Positions 22,250 to 33,515 of a DNA stretch of 64,000 nucleotides are shown piece by piece. The DNA is from Fulvia fulva (Eukaryota; Ascomycota; Dothideomycetes; Mycosphaerellales; Mycosphaerellaceae). The first letter of the stretch is position 1, and the number at the start of each line of letters is the position of its first letter. The notes under the pieces are model-generated. The model made no database searches, was not told the origin of the DNA, and saw only the letters and a program-made list of their open reading frames with translations. The stretch is taken from contig NC_063012.1 of assembly GCF_020509005.1 (NCBI RefSeq), positions 8,680,001 to 8,744,000 of the forward strand, given 5' to 3'. Both the position numbers and the translations under genes were made by a program.

Positions 22250-23470
22250 ACTTATATCCCTTGCTATCGTAGTAGAAAACATCTAGGAATCAGAAGTCTA
22301 CCCCGTCTATCCTATTAAGGAGCTTAGTTCGATACTAAGTAATAGGTAACCTAGACAAGGACTCTATACGGCTTACTTAAAGCCAATACCTTAAAGATAC
22401 TCTATAGGCAGAACTGCATCGAGATACTATTAAGAAGGACTTTAAGTAAATCATTTGAAGCTCTGCTAGGAGAGACAGACCTATATCCTAGCCCCGAGAC
22501 CTTATACCGCTCCTTCTTTACCTTAATCTACACCTACGAACTTTTCTATTCTATACTAGAAGCCTTAGTAGGATCTGAGCCACTACTTTAGAACATATAT
22601 ACCTTGTTTCATTACATCCAATTTATTATAGATTTATACTAAGAGAAGACAGAGGAGAAGGGAGGCAAAATCCTAATTCTTAGGAGGGACAATTAGAAGA
22701 GATAGTTCAACCTTTAGAGATATAAGATAGAGAGCTAATCAGCATTCTTTATAATTAATGACCTAATAGAAGTGTCTTTTGACAACATTAAGGGCAAGAC
22801 TCTGAAACTCTAAGAAGAGGCTATAACTAAAGAGATCCTTAATACGCTAATATAGACAAGACATAATATAGTATACAACTTCAGTATCCTTAGTAGGATT
22901 ATAGAAGAAGATGAATTTGAGCTTAAGGGCTTATATAAATCTAGAAGAGCTACTAAGAAGTAGGTATATCTCTAGAACAAGTATAGCTAGGTGCTACTAA
23001 CCTATATATATAAGCTTATAAAGCAATTTGTGACCTTTAAGATAAGTGAAGAGTTCACTATTAGATCTATATAGACACACCTAGTTTCTCTTAGAAAAAG
23101 GATTGCTAATGTTGACCTAGAGGGTCAGTATTATAGGAAAGCTAATATAAGGATAACCTAGCTCTTAAGCTCACTACTACCTAACTACTATGTAGCTAGG
23201 GATACTATTATAGCTTAGCTAAAGATAGATTATAAAAGGACCTTAAAGATCCTTGAAGCTTAAGAAGCTAGGTTAGATCCCTCTAAGGCTAAGTATAGTA
23301 TAGTAGCCACCTAGGTCAAGCCCTTAGGTCTAGTAAGACCACTCTCCTGCCTTCTCTATAAGAAGGATCATCTAATCAAGGACTGCCCTAGTCTACCTAA
23401 GGTAAGAAAGGTCCTTAGATCTCATTTCTAACTACTATCTTCCTAGAATATAACACATATTAAGAAGAAG
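22250..23470 (+). pseudogene. Copia gag, lightly RIPed
   Basis: One plus-strand frame can be followed through the region with scattered TAG codons. It shows the copia Gag pattern: an N-terminal helical domain (SKSFEALLGETD, FFTLIYTYELFY), a central helical region, and a C-terminal CCHC knuckle near 23345-23385 reading C..Y....H....C, in which the second Cys has become Tyr (TGC or TGT to TAC or TAT). Gag would package the element RNA. The lesion would abolish zinc binding. Confidence 0.7.
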
Positions 23471-23699
23471 AGAACTCTACTACCTACTTTAAGGAGGACA
23501 CTAAGAGAGAAGTCCTCTATAGAAGAACTTAAGAAAATAGTAAAGAAACTCAGCTCTAATATACTATTACTCTAGAAGAACTAGACCTAGTCTTATACCT
23601 CTAAAGTAAAGAAGACTAGAAAAGGTTTTTCTGCCTAAGATTTACGTGACTTATGTAGCTCATCCCTAGAGACAATGTCTAATGATAATGAGTATAATG

Positions 23700-24838
23700 A
23701 AGTGGCTTACTTAACTGTAGAAGTCTAAGGCAAGTTCCCCTCGTTAGAGTAGTTACTTAACTCCTATACTTTATCCTATATAACTGACCAAAGCTACCTC
23801 TTTAGATCTATAACTCCCTTAATAAGGAAGAAATGGATCAAAGTAGGAGGTAGGTTTTTATTGGCCACTTATATTAGGAATGTAGAGATAAGTAGGAGAG
23901 CTAGTAGAAAAGTTGTTTTGGAAGATATCCTACTTATACCTAAGCTAGGAGTGAACCTAGTTTTATAGAACTAGTTTAGTAAGCAGTTTAGTATACAACC
24001 TCTATCATTTTCTCTTATTTCCCCCTCGAGTAAGACTATTGTCTAGACAAAGCTCCTTAGGGGGGTTCTATTTATTAATAAGATTTCTCCTCTCCTATAA
24101 GAACGGGCACATTACTCATTATATGCACTACTAATAGAGAATGCCTTTGTGACTGCTTAATAAGAGACCGACCTAAAGTAGTAGGAGCTTTAGTATAGAA
24201 GATTTGTATACTTTAGGAAGAATTTGCTCTAGAATCTTCATAAGGTAATAGACTTAAAAGAACCTATTCCTATTACTAAGGATGGCTTTCACTAGTATAG
24301 AGTATATTTAATAGCAAAGATGAAGAAGTATAAAGGCAAAGTTATAGAGAGAAGACCTAAAAGACTTACCCTTATATCTATTGACATATATAGCCCACTA
24401 CTAATCTTAAGACTAGGATTCAAATACTAGCTTAAGATTATTAACAACTTCTCTAGGAAGAAGTGGACCTTTCCTCTTAGGAAAAGAGAAGATGCTCCAG
24501 TTGCTCTCTAGAACTAGAAGATCAAAGTAGAGAGGAAATCATTAGCGTAGCTAAAAGTAGTAAGACTCAACAATACAAAAGAACTTATTGCATTAGTAAA
24601 GCAGTAGGAGAAGGATTTAGGGATTAGGCTCGAGCCGACTAAGGCATACAACTCTCTATAGAATGGACTAGTTAAGAGGTCAATACAAACCTTAGAGAAC
24701 TCTATAAGGGCAATGCTTAAAGAGGCTAAAATGCCGGTTAAATTTTGGCCTAAAGCACTAGAGGCCCAAATTTATATAAGGAACAAACTACTAAATAGCC
24801 TAGATTACGATAGGTTCAAGGTTTCACTAGATAAGGCT
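23700..24838 (+). pseudogene. Copia protease-integrase region, RIPed, truncated
   Basis: The plus frame shows the integrase core: ISIDIYSPL (about 24380), YWLKIINNFSRKKW (about 24430-24472), KELIALVKQ, then AYNSL.NGLVKRSIQTLENS. In copia integrases the second block reads DNFSR and the last GLVER. Here the Asp is Asn and the catalytic Glu is Lys (AAG at 24673-24675), both G-to-A changes. The C-terminal GKEX-like region and all of RT are cut off by the LINE at 24839. Confidence 0.8.
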
Positions 24839-25019
24839 TTTAATAGATAGATAGATTTGTCATTCCCCTGTTCTAGGACCCTATCCGGCCTATATAGGTA
24901 TATATCTATTGTTATATATAAAGGGAAACCCGAATAGGTGAAAACCCTTCCCGCCCCTAACTACTCCTTATCTAGATTAGCTTTCCCCCTAAACGTACGT
25001 AGTCTATGTCACTACCCCG

Positions 25020-28000
25020 TTAGCCCCCGCTCCTAGCCGGTCTCGTCGCGCTACGTCGTGTCCTCTCTTCCTATACTACTCCTACTAGGCGGTACTATTC
25101 TAGCCAGCCCTTCTCTAGTATCCAGTTCGTAATACGCCGTAGGTCCTTAGCGTTATTAAGAAGTGCCCTAATCGTCCGGTTCCTCGCCTTTACTATCTAC
25201 TCCCCCCTTCCTAGCGACTACCTCGGACAGACAAGGAGTACGTACCGTACGTTCTAGGAGCGATAGCCGTAGGGGTAGCTAGTATTCGTGTATTCTAGAA
25301 CCTTCCTCTATAATAGGTACCCCTAGAGGCCGATGTGTTCGCTTCGTAGTTAGGTTACTATACTACTCTATACCCTTATAAGGCGGTAGTAGATAAGCTT
25401 CGGGGGGTACTTAACCGCAGATTTCGTAGCTAACTATTCCTTAGGTTGTCCCGCTAGCTAAGGGCGTCTACTATGCCCTATAACCTAGTTGTTCTACCTC
25501 TCTTTCTATAGTTACTCTATAAACGATTTCTTACCTTCCTATTATATTACTAGCTATTCGTCCCTTACCCGGTAGTTCGGCTCGTTTCCGGGTCGAATAC
25601 CCTTATACGCTAGTACTAATTTACGGGACCTTACGACTATACTAGCGATAACCTTCTATACTAGGTACTATGCCGACTTACCTAAGTAGGAGGTCCGTAG
25701 TCCCTAGATATATAGGTCGATCGGCGGTATAGCGGTCTCGTACTTAAGCATCCTCGTTAGTATCGACTTATATACCCCGGTGACCTTCCTTAGGTATTAG
25801 TTTTAGATCTTCGCTAGCGGCGCGACGAGTCCCTTCGATAGGTAGGTCCTCTCGTCTAAGGACTATACTTAGCTACTATAGGTAAGGACTAGCCGTATAA
25901 TAGCCGTATATAGAAGTCGTAACTACCGGAAGTCTACCCCCTATATAGACGTAGTAAGCCTCTAGTATAATGCTATATTCTGTTTAGCTTTCCGTAATAT
26001 TACCTATACGTACTTCCTCTACCGTAGCGCCGGGTCTACCTATAGTCCGAGGATCCTAAGCTGATTTACCGGGTTAGTCGTGTGCCCCTATATCTAGATA
26101 GAAGCTTATATATTGTAGAACCGTAGCCGGCGCGTAAAGTGTATTAGATTGTACTTTTCTAGGGCAAACCGAGCCCCGTGCCTCCTAGCCTAGTCCTCGT
26201 AGATCTTATACTTCTCTTATAGTAGCCTATAGTTCTCCTTAGTCGAGGAAGACTACGCTAGGATGTTTATATCGTCTACGAAGCCGCTCGTAGCGGTGTT
26301 CTAGGATTCTAGGGCTAGGAGTAGCGTCGCTATAAAGAAGAGGAATAGAATAGGTACTAGCGTTAAGCCTTACGGGATTCTAGTATAGACTGCTTAAAAT
26401 AGGCTTCTATACTAGCCGACTAGGATCGACGTACTACGGTTTTAGAGGTAGGACCGTACGAAGTTAATAAGCTACCTAGGGAGTCCTTTCGACCTTAGGA
26501 TATAGAGTAGCCGCGGGTGTGACACGTAGTTAAAGGCTCCCGATATGTCTAAGAGGTAATAAGTTCTATCGCGGATAGCGTCGATCGCTATAGGCGCGTA
26601 CCTATCTAGGTGTCCGGGAGTAGGGAGTGTTCCTCTACCGCCTCGGAGAGTCTCGTTATAACTAGCTTCTCGAGCGCCTTCCTAAGAGTGTTAAGGAGCG
26701 TAATTAGGCGGTACGACTTCACCTACGTATAGTCTTCCTTTTACGGCTTACGTAGGACTACTATCGTCGATTGTTTAAATACTATCGGGTAGTATCCGGT
26801 CTATAGGTAGGCGTTAAAGATCGCTATAACTACTAGGGCTAGTTAATCTTAACACTTCTTTAGTAGCTCGTTTAGGATCCTATCCGGCCCCGGGGCTTTC
26901 TTCGCCGGTAACTTCCTTAGTATAGCGGCAACTTCTCCCTCGGACACCTCCTATTAGACCGTAATACTAGGGGCTAGGGGAGTAGAGCTGTTTATATTGC
27001 TTAGATTAGCCTCGACTAGGGGCGGGAAGAACTTACTAGCTAGTAGACGCGCCTTAGCCTCGGGGTCGCTAACCGGGCTACTAGGCGATTGTAGCGCTAG
27101 GATAGAGAAGGAGGGGCCCTATATAGGGTCCTATCGGGCCCATTTCGCTAGCTTCTACATCCTCTCTAGCTTGCCGGCGATTTCTTCTACTATAGCCCTC
27201 TAGCCGACTACTTTCTCCCTCCGTATTATAGCTTTCTTCTATTAGTATGCCTCCCTATATACGTTCTAGGCCTCCTCGCTATAGCTACTCGTCTATACCC
27301 GGCGGGCTCTCCTTACTTCTCTTACTACCGTAGTGCACTTCGGCGTCTAGTATAGTTTAGACTATGTCGTTAGTTAGGTAAGCGGAACGTAAAGTAAGGT
27401 CGCTTTTCTTATTTCGTCTATTAACCCCTAGACTACCTTGTCTATCTCGTCTTTACTATTGTATTGCTGCTACGCGATCTAGACTAGCCTCTTAGAGTCA
27501 TCGAGGTACGCCTAGATATTAGCCTAGTAGGCCTTTCCCTAGTTTAGCTTAGGGGTTCTCGCTAGTATACGTTATATCTATATCGTAATAGAGGTCCTAA
27601 CTAGTATATAGTCTAACGACGCCTCGAGTTTATATTCGATCCTATAGTAGGTTACCGTATAGTAGTAGCTATCTAAGATCTAGGAGAGGTCGATCGTGCC
27701 TTAGAGTCCCCCTCTCTTCTAGGTGCCTAGGTCCTTCGGGGTATTAAGGGCAATTACGTTGCTCGCTATTAAGTCGAGTACTTCGTCGGCTATAGGGTGC
27801 GGCTATATAAGGCTTTCCTAGGAAGGGTAGTATATATTAAAGTCTCCTACTACGATATAGTACCCTTATCTCTTAAGCGTACTGTCTAGGTGTCTATAGA
27901 CCCCTAGGTCGCGGCTAGACCTCGAGGCTAGCGGTTATATATAGGTTGTATATCTAGGTACTACCTACGTAGAGGGAGGTAATATCGCCCCCGCCTTCTT

Positions 28001-28300
28001 TATCTACGTAGTACACTACCTCCTAGTCGGATTCTAGTATGTCCTTGCTAATATAGAAGTACGTACGGGGTCTACCGTCGTCTCGTAGGTATGTCGTATA
28101 GCCTAGTAACTTATAGGTCGTTAGTCTCTTATAGTACGGGTTAATCTATAGCTCCTAGATTATAAGGACGTAGTAGACGCGTAGGTCCGCCTCGTATAGG
28201 AAATGGTTCTAGACTATATCCTTACTATAGTTAACATTATACTAGATAATACTAAGCGTGTCGAGGCTAGTTATCGGTATCGATAATCATTTCCTCTATA
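25020..28300 (-). pseudogene. LINE family 3 ORF2 (endonuclease-RT), moderately RIPed
   Basis: The minus strand carries the N-terminal endonuclease: YNVN near 28,240, a QEPW-type motif near 28,140, and GDFNIYY near 27,840. The reverse transcriptase follows, with an intact FVDD box near 26,270. After that come LIHFT and the C-terminal region. The catalytic residues of both enzymes are largely readable, yet TAG codons occur throughout, so it is inactive. It is the best template here for the family 3 protein. Confidence 0.8.
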
Positions 28301-28659
28301 GCGTCCTATATCCTACTACCCTATACGTCCTAGTCTACGCCTATCGGCTATATACTAAAGGGGAGCCGGGCCTAGTTAGATTCCCTCGCCGTAGCTAGTA
28401 GAGCACGTAGCCTCCCGTACGCCCTAGGTTACGTATCCTTTATATCGTTCTCGGCCCTAGGGCGCTTATACCCGACCGCCGCTAGTTAGTTCCGGTATAG
28501 GCTAGCCTTACGGTCGCCGTAGAATCTTAGGGCGACGGTTCTATTTGTGATTGCCTTGTTTTTCGCTAGTTTCCGCTATAGGCATTCCGTACTATACGAT
28601 AGGTAGTGCCCCGGACAGTTCGCGTACCGTCTCGTAGTCGATATATAGTCCCTAGATAT
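28301..28659 (-). pseudogene. LINE family 3 ORF1 fragment with zinc knuckle, RIPed
   Basis: The minus strand near 28,640-28,590 reads YISTT, RYANCPGHYLSY and then C, a recognisable Gag-like CCHC knuckle of LINE ORF1 proteins, which bind the element RNA. The N-terminal part is separated by the family 4 LINE insertion. Confidence 0.6.
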
Positions 28660-28748
28660 ATAGATAGATAGATAGATGATTCATTTACCCGTTGTGGTAC
28701 CCTCCGGCCCATGCGGGTTTATGTCTATATATGTTACTACATAAGGTA

Positions 28749-28778
28749 GGAAACCTACTCCTAGGTAAAAACCTCCTC
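28749..28778 (-). other. LINE 3' UTR hairpin (ACCT/AGGT stem)
   Basis: On the minus strand GAGGAGGTTTTT, then ACCT-AGGAGT-AGGT, then TTCC. The stem bases differ from families 1 and 2 at paired positions. Confidence 0.58.
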
Positions 28779-28861
28779 TCCTTCTCTAATAGCTTCCTTG
28801 CCATGAGTTCTCAGTTTTCCTTCCATTAGGGTGCACTAGTGTCATGGTGGTTAGCCTCTGA

Positions 28862-31800
28862 CTACCTTGTCTGCAACCCTAGAGTTGTCCCCCTCTTCCT
28901 GCTCTCCTCCTCCTTCTTTCTCTCCTCAATCCATCTCTCTCTTTCCCTAGTAAGAGAGAACTGCTCCAAAAATCCTTGGTGGATGATCCACCTTGTAATT
29001 CTCTAGAGGTCTCCCTTATTGCTGATCATGGCTTGGAAGTTTCTGTTCCTTGCCCTTGCCCTCCATTCACCTCTCCCTGTACTCCATTCTTTGCAAACCA
29101 GAAGTCTATGTTCGACATTCTGGGACAGGTAGCCGCATGGGCAACTCTTGTCTTCGATACCTGGGGCTTTTCTCTGATGCAGGTATGCCCTGACTCCGAT
29201 GTGTTCAGAGCGGATTTGTATTGCTATGCTTGCTTCTGACCTGGTCAGGTCTGAGTACAGTAGGTAGTTGTGGCTACCAAACTGTTGGAGTGCCTTTGGG
29301 GTTCCTGGCCTCTGTGGGGTTCTTGTCCATTCAGTCTTCCAGAGGAGTCCTGCCATCCTTTCAGCTAGAGACTGTTGCTTCTTCCCTTGGCTGGCTGCTG
29401 ATCCTCTCCCTTGAGCCCTTCTGTCCTGTTCCTGCTGGGCTAGGTGCAGCTGTTCTGTTAGTTCTTTGAACTTCTGCAGGTCCTGCTGCTTCTGTGGGGC
29501 TGGATTGGGTCTTGCTTGTCTGTGCCTTCTTGTGCACTGGCTCCTGATTTTGTTGACTGCCTTCTGGATTACTAGCTGGGCTGGGTATGCAGACGTCTTT
29601 CCTGCATACTGGTATCTCAACCCTTGAAGGTAGAGCTTGGCTGGTGGGGAGCCAGACTCCATTTCGACCACCCTTGTTGGAGTTGACTTGTATGCTCCAA
29701 GCACCTTTTTCAGACAGGAGGCTTGGGCTCTGCTGACGGGATCTGCAATTCTCTTTGGGATCTTGTCTTGGGCTGACCAGATCTGGGCTCCATATAGCAT
29801 GGCTGGCTTCACAATGGCCTTGTACATAACCTTTGCTTTCGCAAATGTGGCTCCCCATGTGGAGGCTGTAAGCCTGTCAATTGATTGCCTGTTGTTGTCT
29901 GCTCTTGCCTGTGCTTTCTTGACCTGTGGTCCCCAGCTGAGCTTTGGATCCATCCATATTCCTAGCACCCTTAATTCACTTGAGGGTTCTGTTGTGTGTC
30001 CCTGAATAGTGATTGGGGCTTGCATATTGTGTCTGTTTCTGGCTCTACTGAAGTGGATGAGTTGATACTTCTCTGGGGCAAATCTGGCTCCATGTTTCCT
30101 GGCCCATTCCTCACATTCCTTGTGTTTCTTCTGCAAGATTCTGCAGTTCTCTTCTGTGCTGTCTGACCAGGCTAGGATGTTTGTGTCATCTACAAACCCT
30201 GAGGCTGATGTGTTTCTGGAGTTTAGCTTTGCTGGCAGGTCTGCCATAAAGAGGAGAAACAGGATTGGAGACATTGTTGATCCCTGTGGGATTCCTGTCT
30301 CTGTAGGCATGCTGTCAGATTTGTATCTGCCCAGTCTTAGTCTTGTGGTTCTGCCTCTGAGGAAGGACTGGATAAACTGGACTGTCCAGTTAGGGATAGC
30401 CTTCTGTTTCAGGATGTGGATCAGCCTCTGGTGTGAGACATTGTCAAAGGCTCCTGATATGTCTAGTGAGAGGAGTGTGGCTGCTTTGTTGTTCCCAAAG
30501 TGCCATAGGGTCTTGATCTGCTCTGTGATAAGTTCCACAGCTGTTAGTGTTGATCTTTGTTTCCTGCCTCCCATCTGTTCTTCAGGAAGGATTCCATGTT
30601 CTTCAGCTAGGTTTGTCAGCCTTTCTGCTATGATCTTTTCCAGGAGTTTGCCTAGTGTGTTGAGCAAGGCAATAGGTCTGTATGCCTTTAGCTTTGTGTA
30701 GTCCTCTTTCTGTGGTTTTCTCAAGACCACAGTCAGTGACTCCTTGAAGTGTTTAGGGCAGTGTCCTTGGGCCATGCACTGTGAAAAGATGTTTGACAGT
30801 GCAGGGGAGATCTGGTCCTTGCATGTCTTAATGAACAAGTTTGGAATCCCATCTGGTCCTGGGGCCTTGTTTCCTGAGAGTGTCTTAATGATGCTCTTGA
30901 TCTCTCCCTCTCCCACTGTGCAGGATTGCTCTAGTGGTGTTGGATACACACTGCCCTCCAGATCCTGCAGGTCAGCTTCTACCTGTGTGCCAAAGAAATG
31001 TTTCCCCAATGCCTGTGCCTTTCCTGGGAGAGTGTGTTGGATTACTCCTTCCTGGTCTTCAATGTTTGGAAACTGGGGCAGCATGTTTCTGTCCTGTGTG
31101 GGTTGTCTTGCCCACTTTGCTAGTTTCCACATCTTCTCAGGATTCTGGGTAATGGATCCAACTGTTGACCTCCACTCCAGCATCTTGTCCCTCTTGATCT
31201 GGGCCTTCTTGTCTCTGGTTGCCTGGTTGTATCTGTCCCATGCTTCCTGGGAGTGGCTCTGGGTAAGGGCTCTCCTGGCCTGCCTGGCTGCCTTGACCTT
31301 CTCTGAGCATTCCTTTGTCCAGAATGGCTTCTGGTACAGTGACTGTTTCTTTTCTCTGGTGTGGGCTGCCGCAGTTTCCTGCATTGTTCTAACCAGTTCT
31401 GCCACTGCTTGGTCTATGTCTAAGGCTGTTTCCAGTCTCCTGGTCTCTAGTCCAGCTAGCTTCTGTTCCAGGTCTTGTCTGATCTGTTCCCAGTTGGCTG
31501 CCTTCCAGGCCAGCTGAGGTTCTAGGTCTCCTTCCTGCTGTGTCTGTGTTTCAAACTCCACCTGAATTGGGAGGTGATCTGATGAGGACTCCAAGTCCTG
31601 GTTAACCCAGCATCTGGTGACCTTCTGCTGCAGGTCATGTGATGCAAAGCACAGGTCAATGGTGCTTGAGCTTGCTCTCTGTGACCAGGTAGTTAGGCCC
31701 TTTGGGGTAACTAGGTGCATGTTGTTGCTTTGGGTAGTGGAGAGGAGTCTGTTAGCTAGGAAGTGATGGGCAGGTGCAAAGTCTGATCCCCATGTAGGAT

Positions 31801-32248
31801 GGTGCAAGTTGAAGTCTCCCAGCACGATGTGTTGGGAGTCACTCTGCAGGATGTCTGGCAGCTGTTGTAGTGTGCCCAGCTGGGTGCTGCTTCTGGAGCT
31901 GGGGGGTGGGTTGTATACACTGTGGATGTGGATGCTGCCTTGGTTGGTGTTGAGTCTGACTGAGGTGATGTCTCCCCCTTCCTGTTGGATTTGTTCCCAG
32001 CTGTCTGTTGCCATCTCTTTGCTGATGTACATGCATGTTCTAGGGGTGCCTTGTTTGGCTAGGAGTGTGTGATACCTTGGGTCGTTAGCAGTAGATGGTC
32101 TGTTAGATTTGCTGTTGATCCAAGGTTCCTGGACTGCAATAACTAGGTGTTTCTTTGGGTCCAGTGCTTGGAGAAAGCTTCTCTGGACCTTGTGCTGGCT
32201 TTTGTTGACGTTGTACTGGATAGTGGTAAGATTAGGTGTCTCAATCAT
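28862..32248 (-). CDS. LINE ORF2: endonuclease and reverse transcriptase, with one in-frame TAG
   Basis: Open for 1081 codons from the ATG at 32246-32248 to a TAG at 29003-29005. The same frame then continues about 46 codons to 28862 with clear homology to copy A (RWI, LEQFSL), so the TAG is a premature stop from CAG. Domains: endonuclease (residues 5-232) with E41 in QEPW, D145-N147 in GDFN and D224-H225 in SDHLPI; reverse transcriptase (about 455-735) with NKAPGPDGIP, D595 in LDISGAFD, GIPQGSTMSP, and D686-D687 in FVDD; C-terminal CPCGYL...H....C knuckle. No RNase H domain is evident. The start overlaps the ORF1 stop as ATGA, suggesting coupled translation. All catalytic residues are intact; whether loss of the basic tail matters is unknown. 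Confidence 0.95.
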
Positions 32249-33503
32249 GACTCATCCATGCTGGTCTCCTGCTGGTCTTCTCGTGCTTCCTGCTGCTGGC
32301 TGCTATTTGGGATTGTGGTAAGGTTGAGCCTGCTTTGTGACGGGTCTCTTCCTGCAACCACAATTGATTTTGGTCTACCCATAGCAGGGTGGCCTTGGGC
32401 CTGTGTGGTCTCTTCTGTTCTGCCTCTTTTCAGAGGGTTGTAGACAGTCCTTAGGGGTTCTTGGGTGATTGTCCCTGTCTGGAATCTGATAGGGGTGTTG
32501 ATCCTGGCTTCTCTTGCCCTCCTCTTTGCCTCAATCCTAGCTGTGCAGTCTTGGGACCAGGAAGGGTGTTTCTTTCCACAGCATGCACATCTGGCTTCAC
32601 TCTTTGGGGCTGTGCAATTCTGTACTTTGTGGCTACCAGCACAGTGGGAACAAGTGTCCTTTTGGCTTGGGCATCTAGTAGAGATATGACCATACTGTTG
32701 GCACTTGAAGCATTGCAGTAGTCTGTGGGTGCTTCTATAGATTTCTGTGTCCATTCTTTCGCATTCCCAGAAGATGCCCTTGTCAAGCACGGTGTTTGCC
32801 TGTTCTACAGTGCCTATCCAGAGCACTGAGAAGACTCTCTCTTTGTGTCCTTTGTCTTTCTGTTGACCCATGCTGCTTTTGTGATCTATAGCCCTGGGCA
32901 TACAGCCTGGTTCTGGTCCTGCAGCCTCTTAAGGTCTCCTTCAATGTCAAACTTTGTGGTCATCCCATAGGCAATAACCATATTTTGTTGGTGTGAGACC
33001 TTAGCCGTCTTGCCTAGTTTGACTGTCCACTCCTTCTGTGTCTCTAGCCTCTTCCTGTCTTGCTCCTGTGCTGTGAACAGCTTAAGGACACCTCCCTTCT
33101 CTTTCCTGGCTCCAATCATGCCTTGTATCCCAATCTTCTGTATGATCTCCTTGCCTGACAGGCCCTCAATCTCTTTCTGCTCTTGCTGGTCGGAAATGTA
33201 GACCTTGATAGCTGTTTTCTGGGGGGGAGGGTTTTGGGATGCAACTGCTGCCCAGGTTGGTTGGCTTAGTTTCTGGCCTTCCTGTGTCCTCTTCTTTGCT
33301 GCTGCTGCTACTGTCCTGTTAATGATCTGTCCTGTTTGGCTCCTTAGTGCCTTTAGCCCTCCAAGGAGCTCCAAAATCATCCCCTTAAGTGCTCTTTCTG
33401 GGTGCTCGCCATCTCCTGCCATTGCCATTGTTTCTGCCTTCCTACAGACCTCCTTCCACTCGTTACTCTCCTGCTCCTGGTCGTTTCCTGCGATCGCTAT
33501 CAT
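32245..33503 (-). pseudogene. LINE ORF1 (Gag-like RNA-binding protein), broken by TAG and frameshift
   Basis: Two overlapping frames together make one ORF1 of about 420 codons. The first runs from the ATG at 33501-33503 to a TAG at 32886-32888. Beyond the TAG the same frame still reads sensibly (ITKAAWVNRKTKDTK) until about 32835, where a one-base shift leads into the second frame, which ends with TGA at 32245-32247. The second part has three adjacent knuckles: CFKCQQYGHISTRC, CSHCAGSHKVQNC and CACCGKKHPSWSQDC, all complete. ORF1 proteins coat the LINE RNA. The TAG fits a CAG-to-TAG change; the frameshift lies in a CTTCT run near 32826-32838. The element needs both repaired to be autonomous. 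Confidence 0.88.
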
Positions 33504-33515
33504 CGTGTCACCTAG

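Larger units (their letters stand above)
21961..24838 (+). mobile_element. Ty1/copia element (LTR family 2), 3' part lost
   Basis: 5' LTR, primer binding site, gag, protease-like region and the integrase core are in the expected copia order (gag-PR-IN-RT-RNase H). RT and RNase H are absent because a minus-strand LINE begins at 24839. RIP is lighter than in neighbouring elements. Confidence 0.82.
24839..28659 (-). mobile_element. LINE family 3, long copy, moderately RIPed
   Basis: On the minus strand it runs from the tail (24840-24860) through the 3' UTR with the hairpin at 24923-24952, ORF2 and the end of ORF1. It is the longest family 3 copy. At 28655-28660 the family 4 LINE has inserted into its ORF1. 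Whether ORF1 continues beyond 33515 is uncertain. Confidence 0.85.
28655..33515 (-). mobile_element. LINE family 4, near full length, almost RIP-free
   Basis: About 4.86 kb on the minus strand: ORF1, ORF2, a 3' UTR of about 190 bases and a (GATA)n tail at 28655-28676 as written on the plus strand. CA and TG are as frequent as in ordinary genes, in sharp contrast to both flanks. A candidate 5-base target duplication CCTAG stands at the left edge (about 28648-28652) and right edge (33511-33515). There is almost no 5' UTR, so slight 5' truncation is possible. Confidence 0.92.

Noticed and set aside
26997..27203. Plus-strand 68-codon frame
   Set aside because: Antisense to LINE family 3 ORF2 between endonuclease and RT.
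29361..29858. Minus-strand 165-codon frame
   Set aside because: Alternative frame inside ORF2; ORF2 has clear RT homology here.
29221..32443. Many plus-strand open frames (for example 29637-30005, 30120-30701, 30744-31517, 32147-32443)
   Set aside because: They lie antisense to the LINE ORF2/ORF1 of the clean element, show no domain and have composition explained by the real minus-strand genes.
32886..32901. Programmed ribosomal frameshift in LINE ORF1
   Set aside because: Homology continues in the first frame past its stop for about 17 codons, and no slippery heptamer with downstream structure is evident. Two ordinary lesions explain it better.
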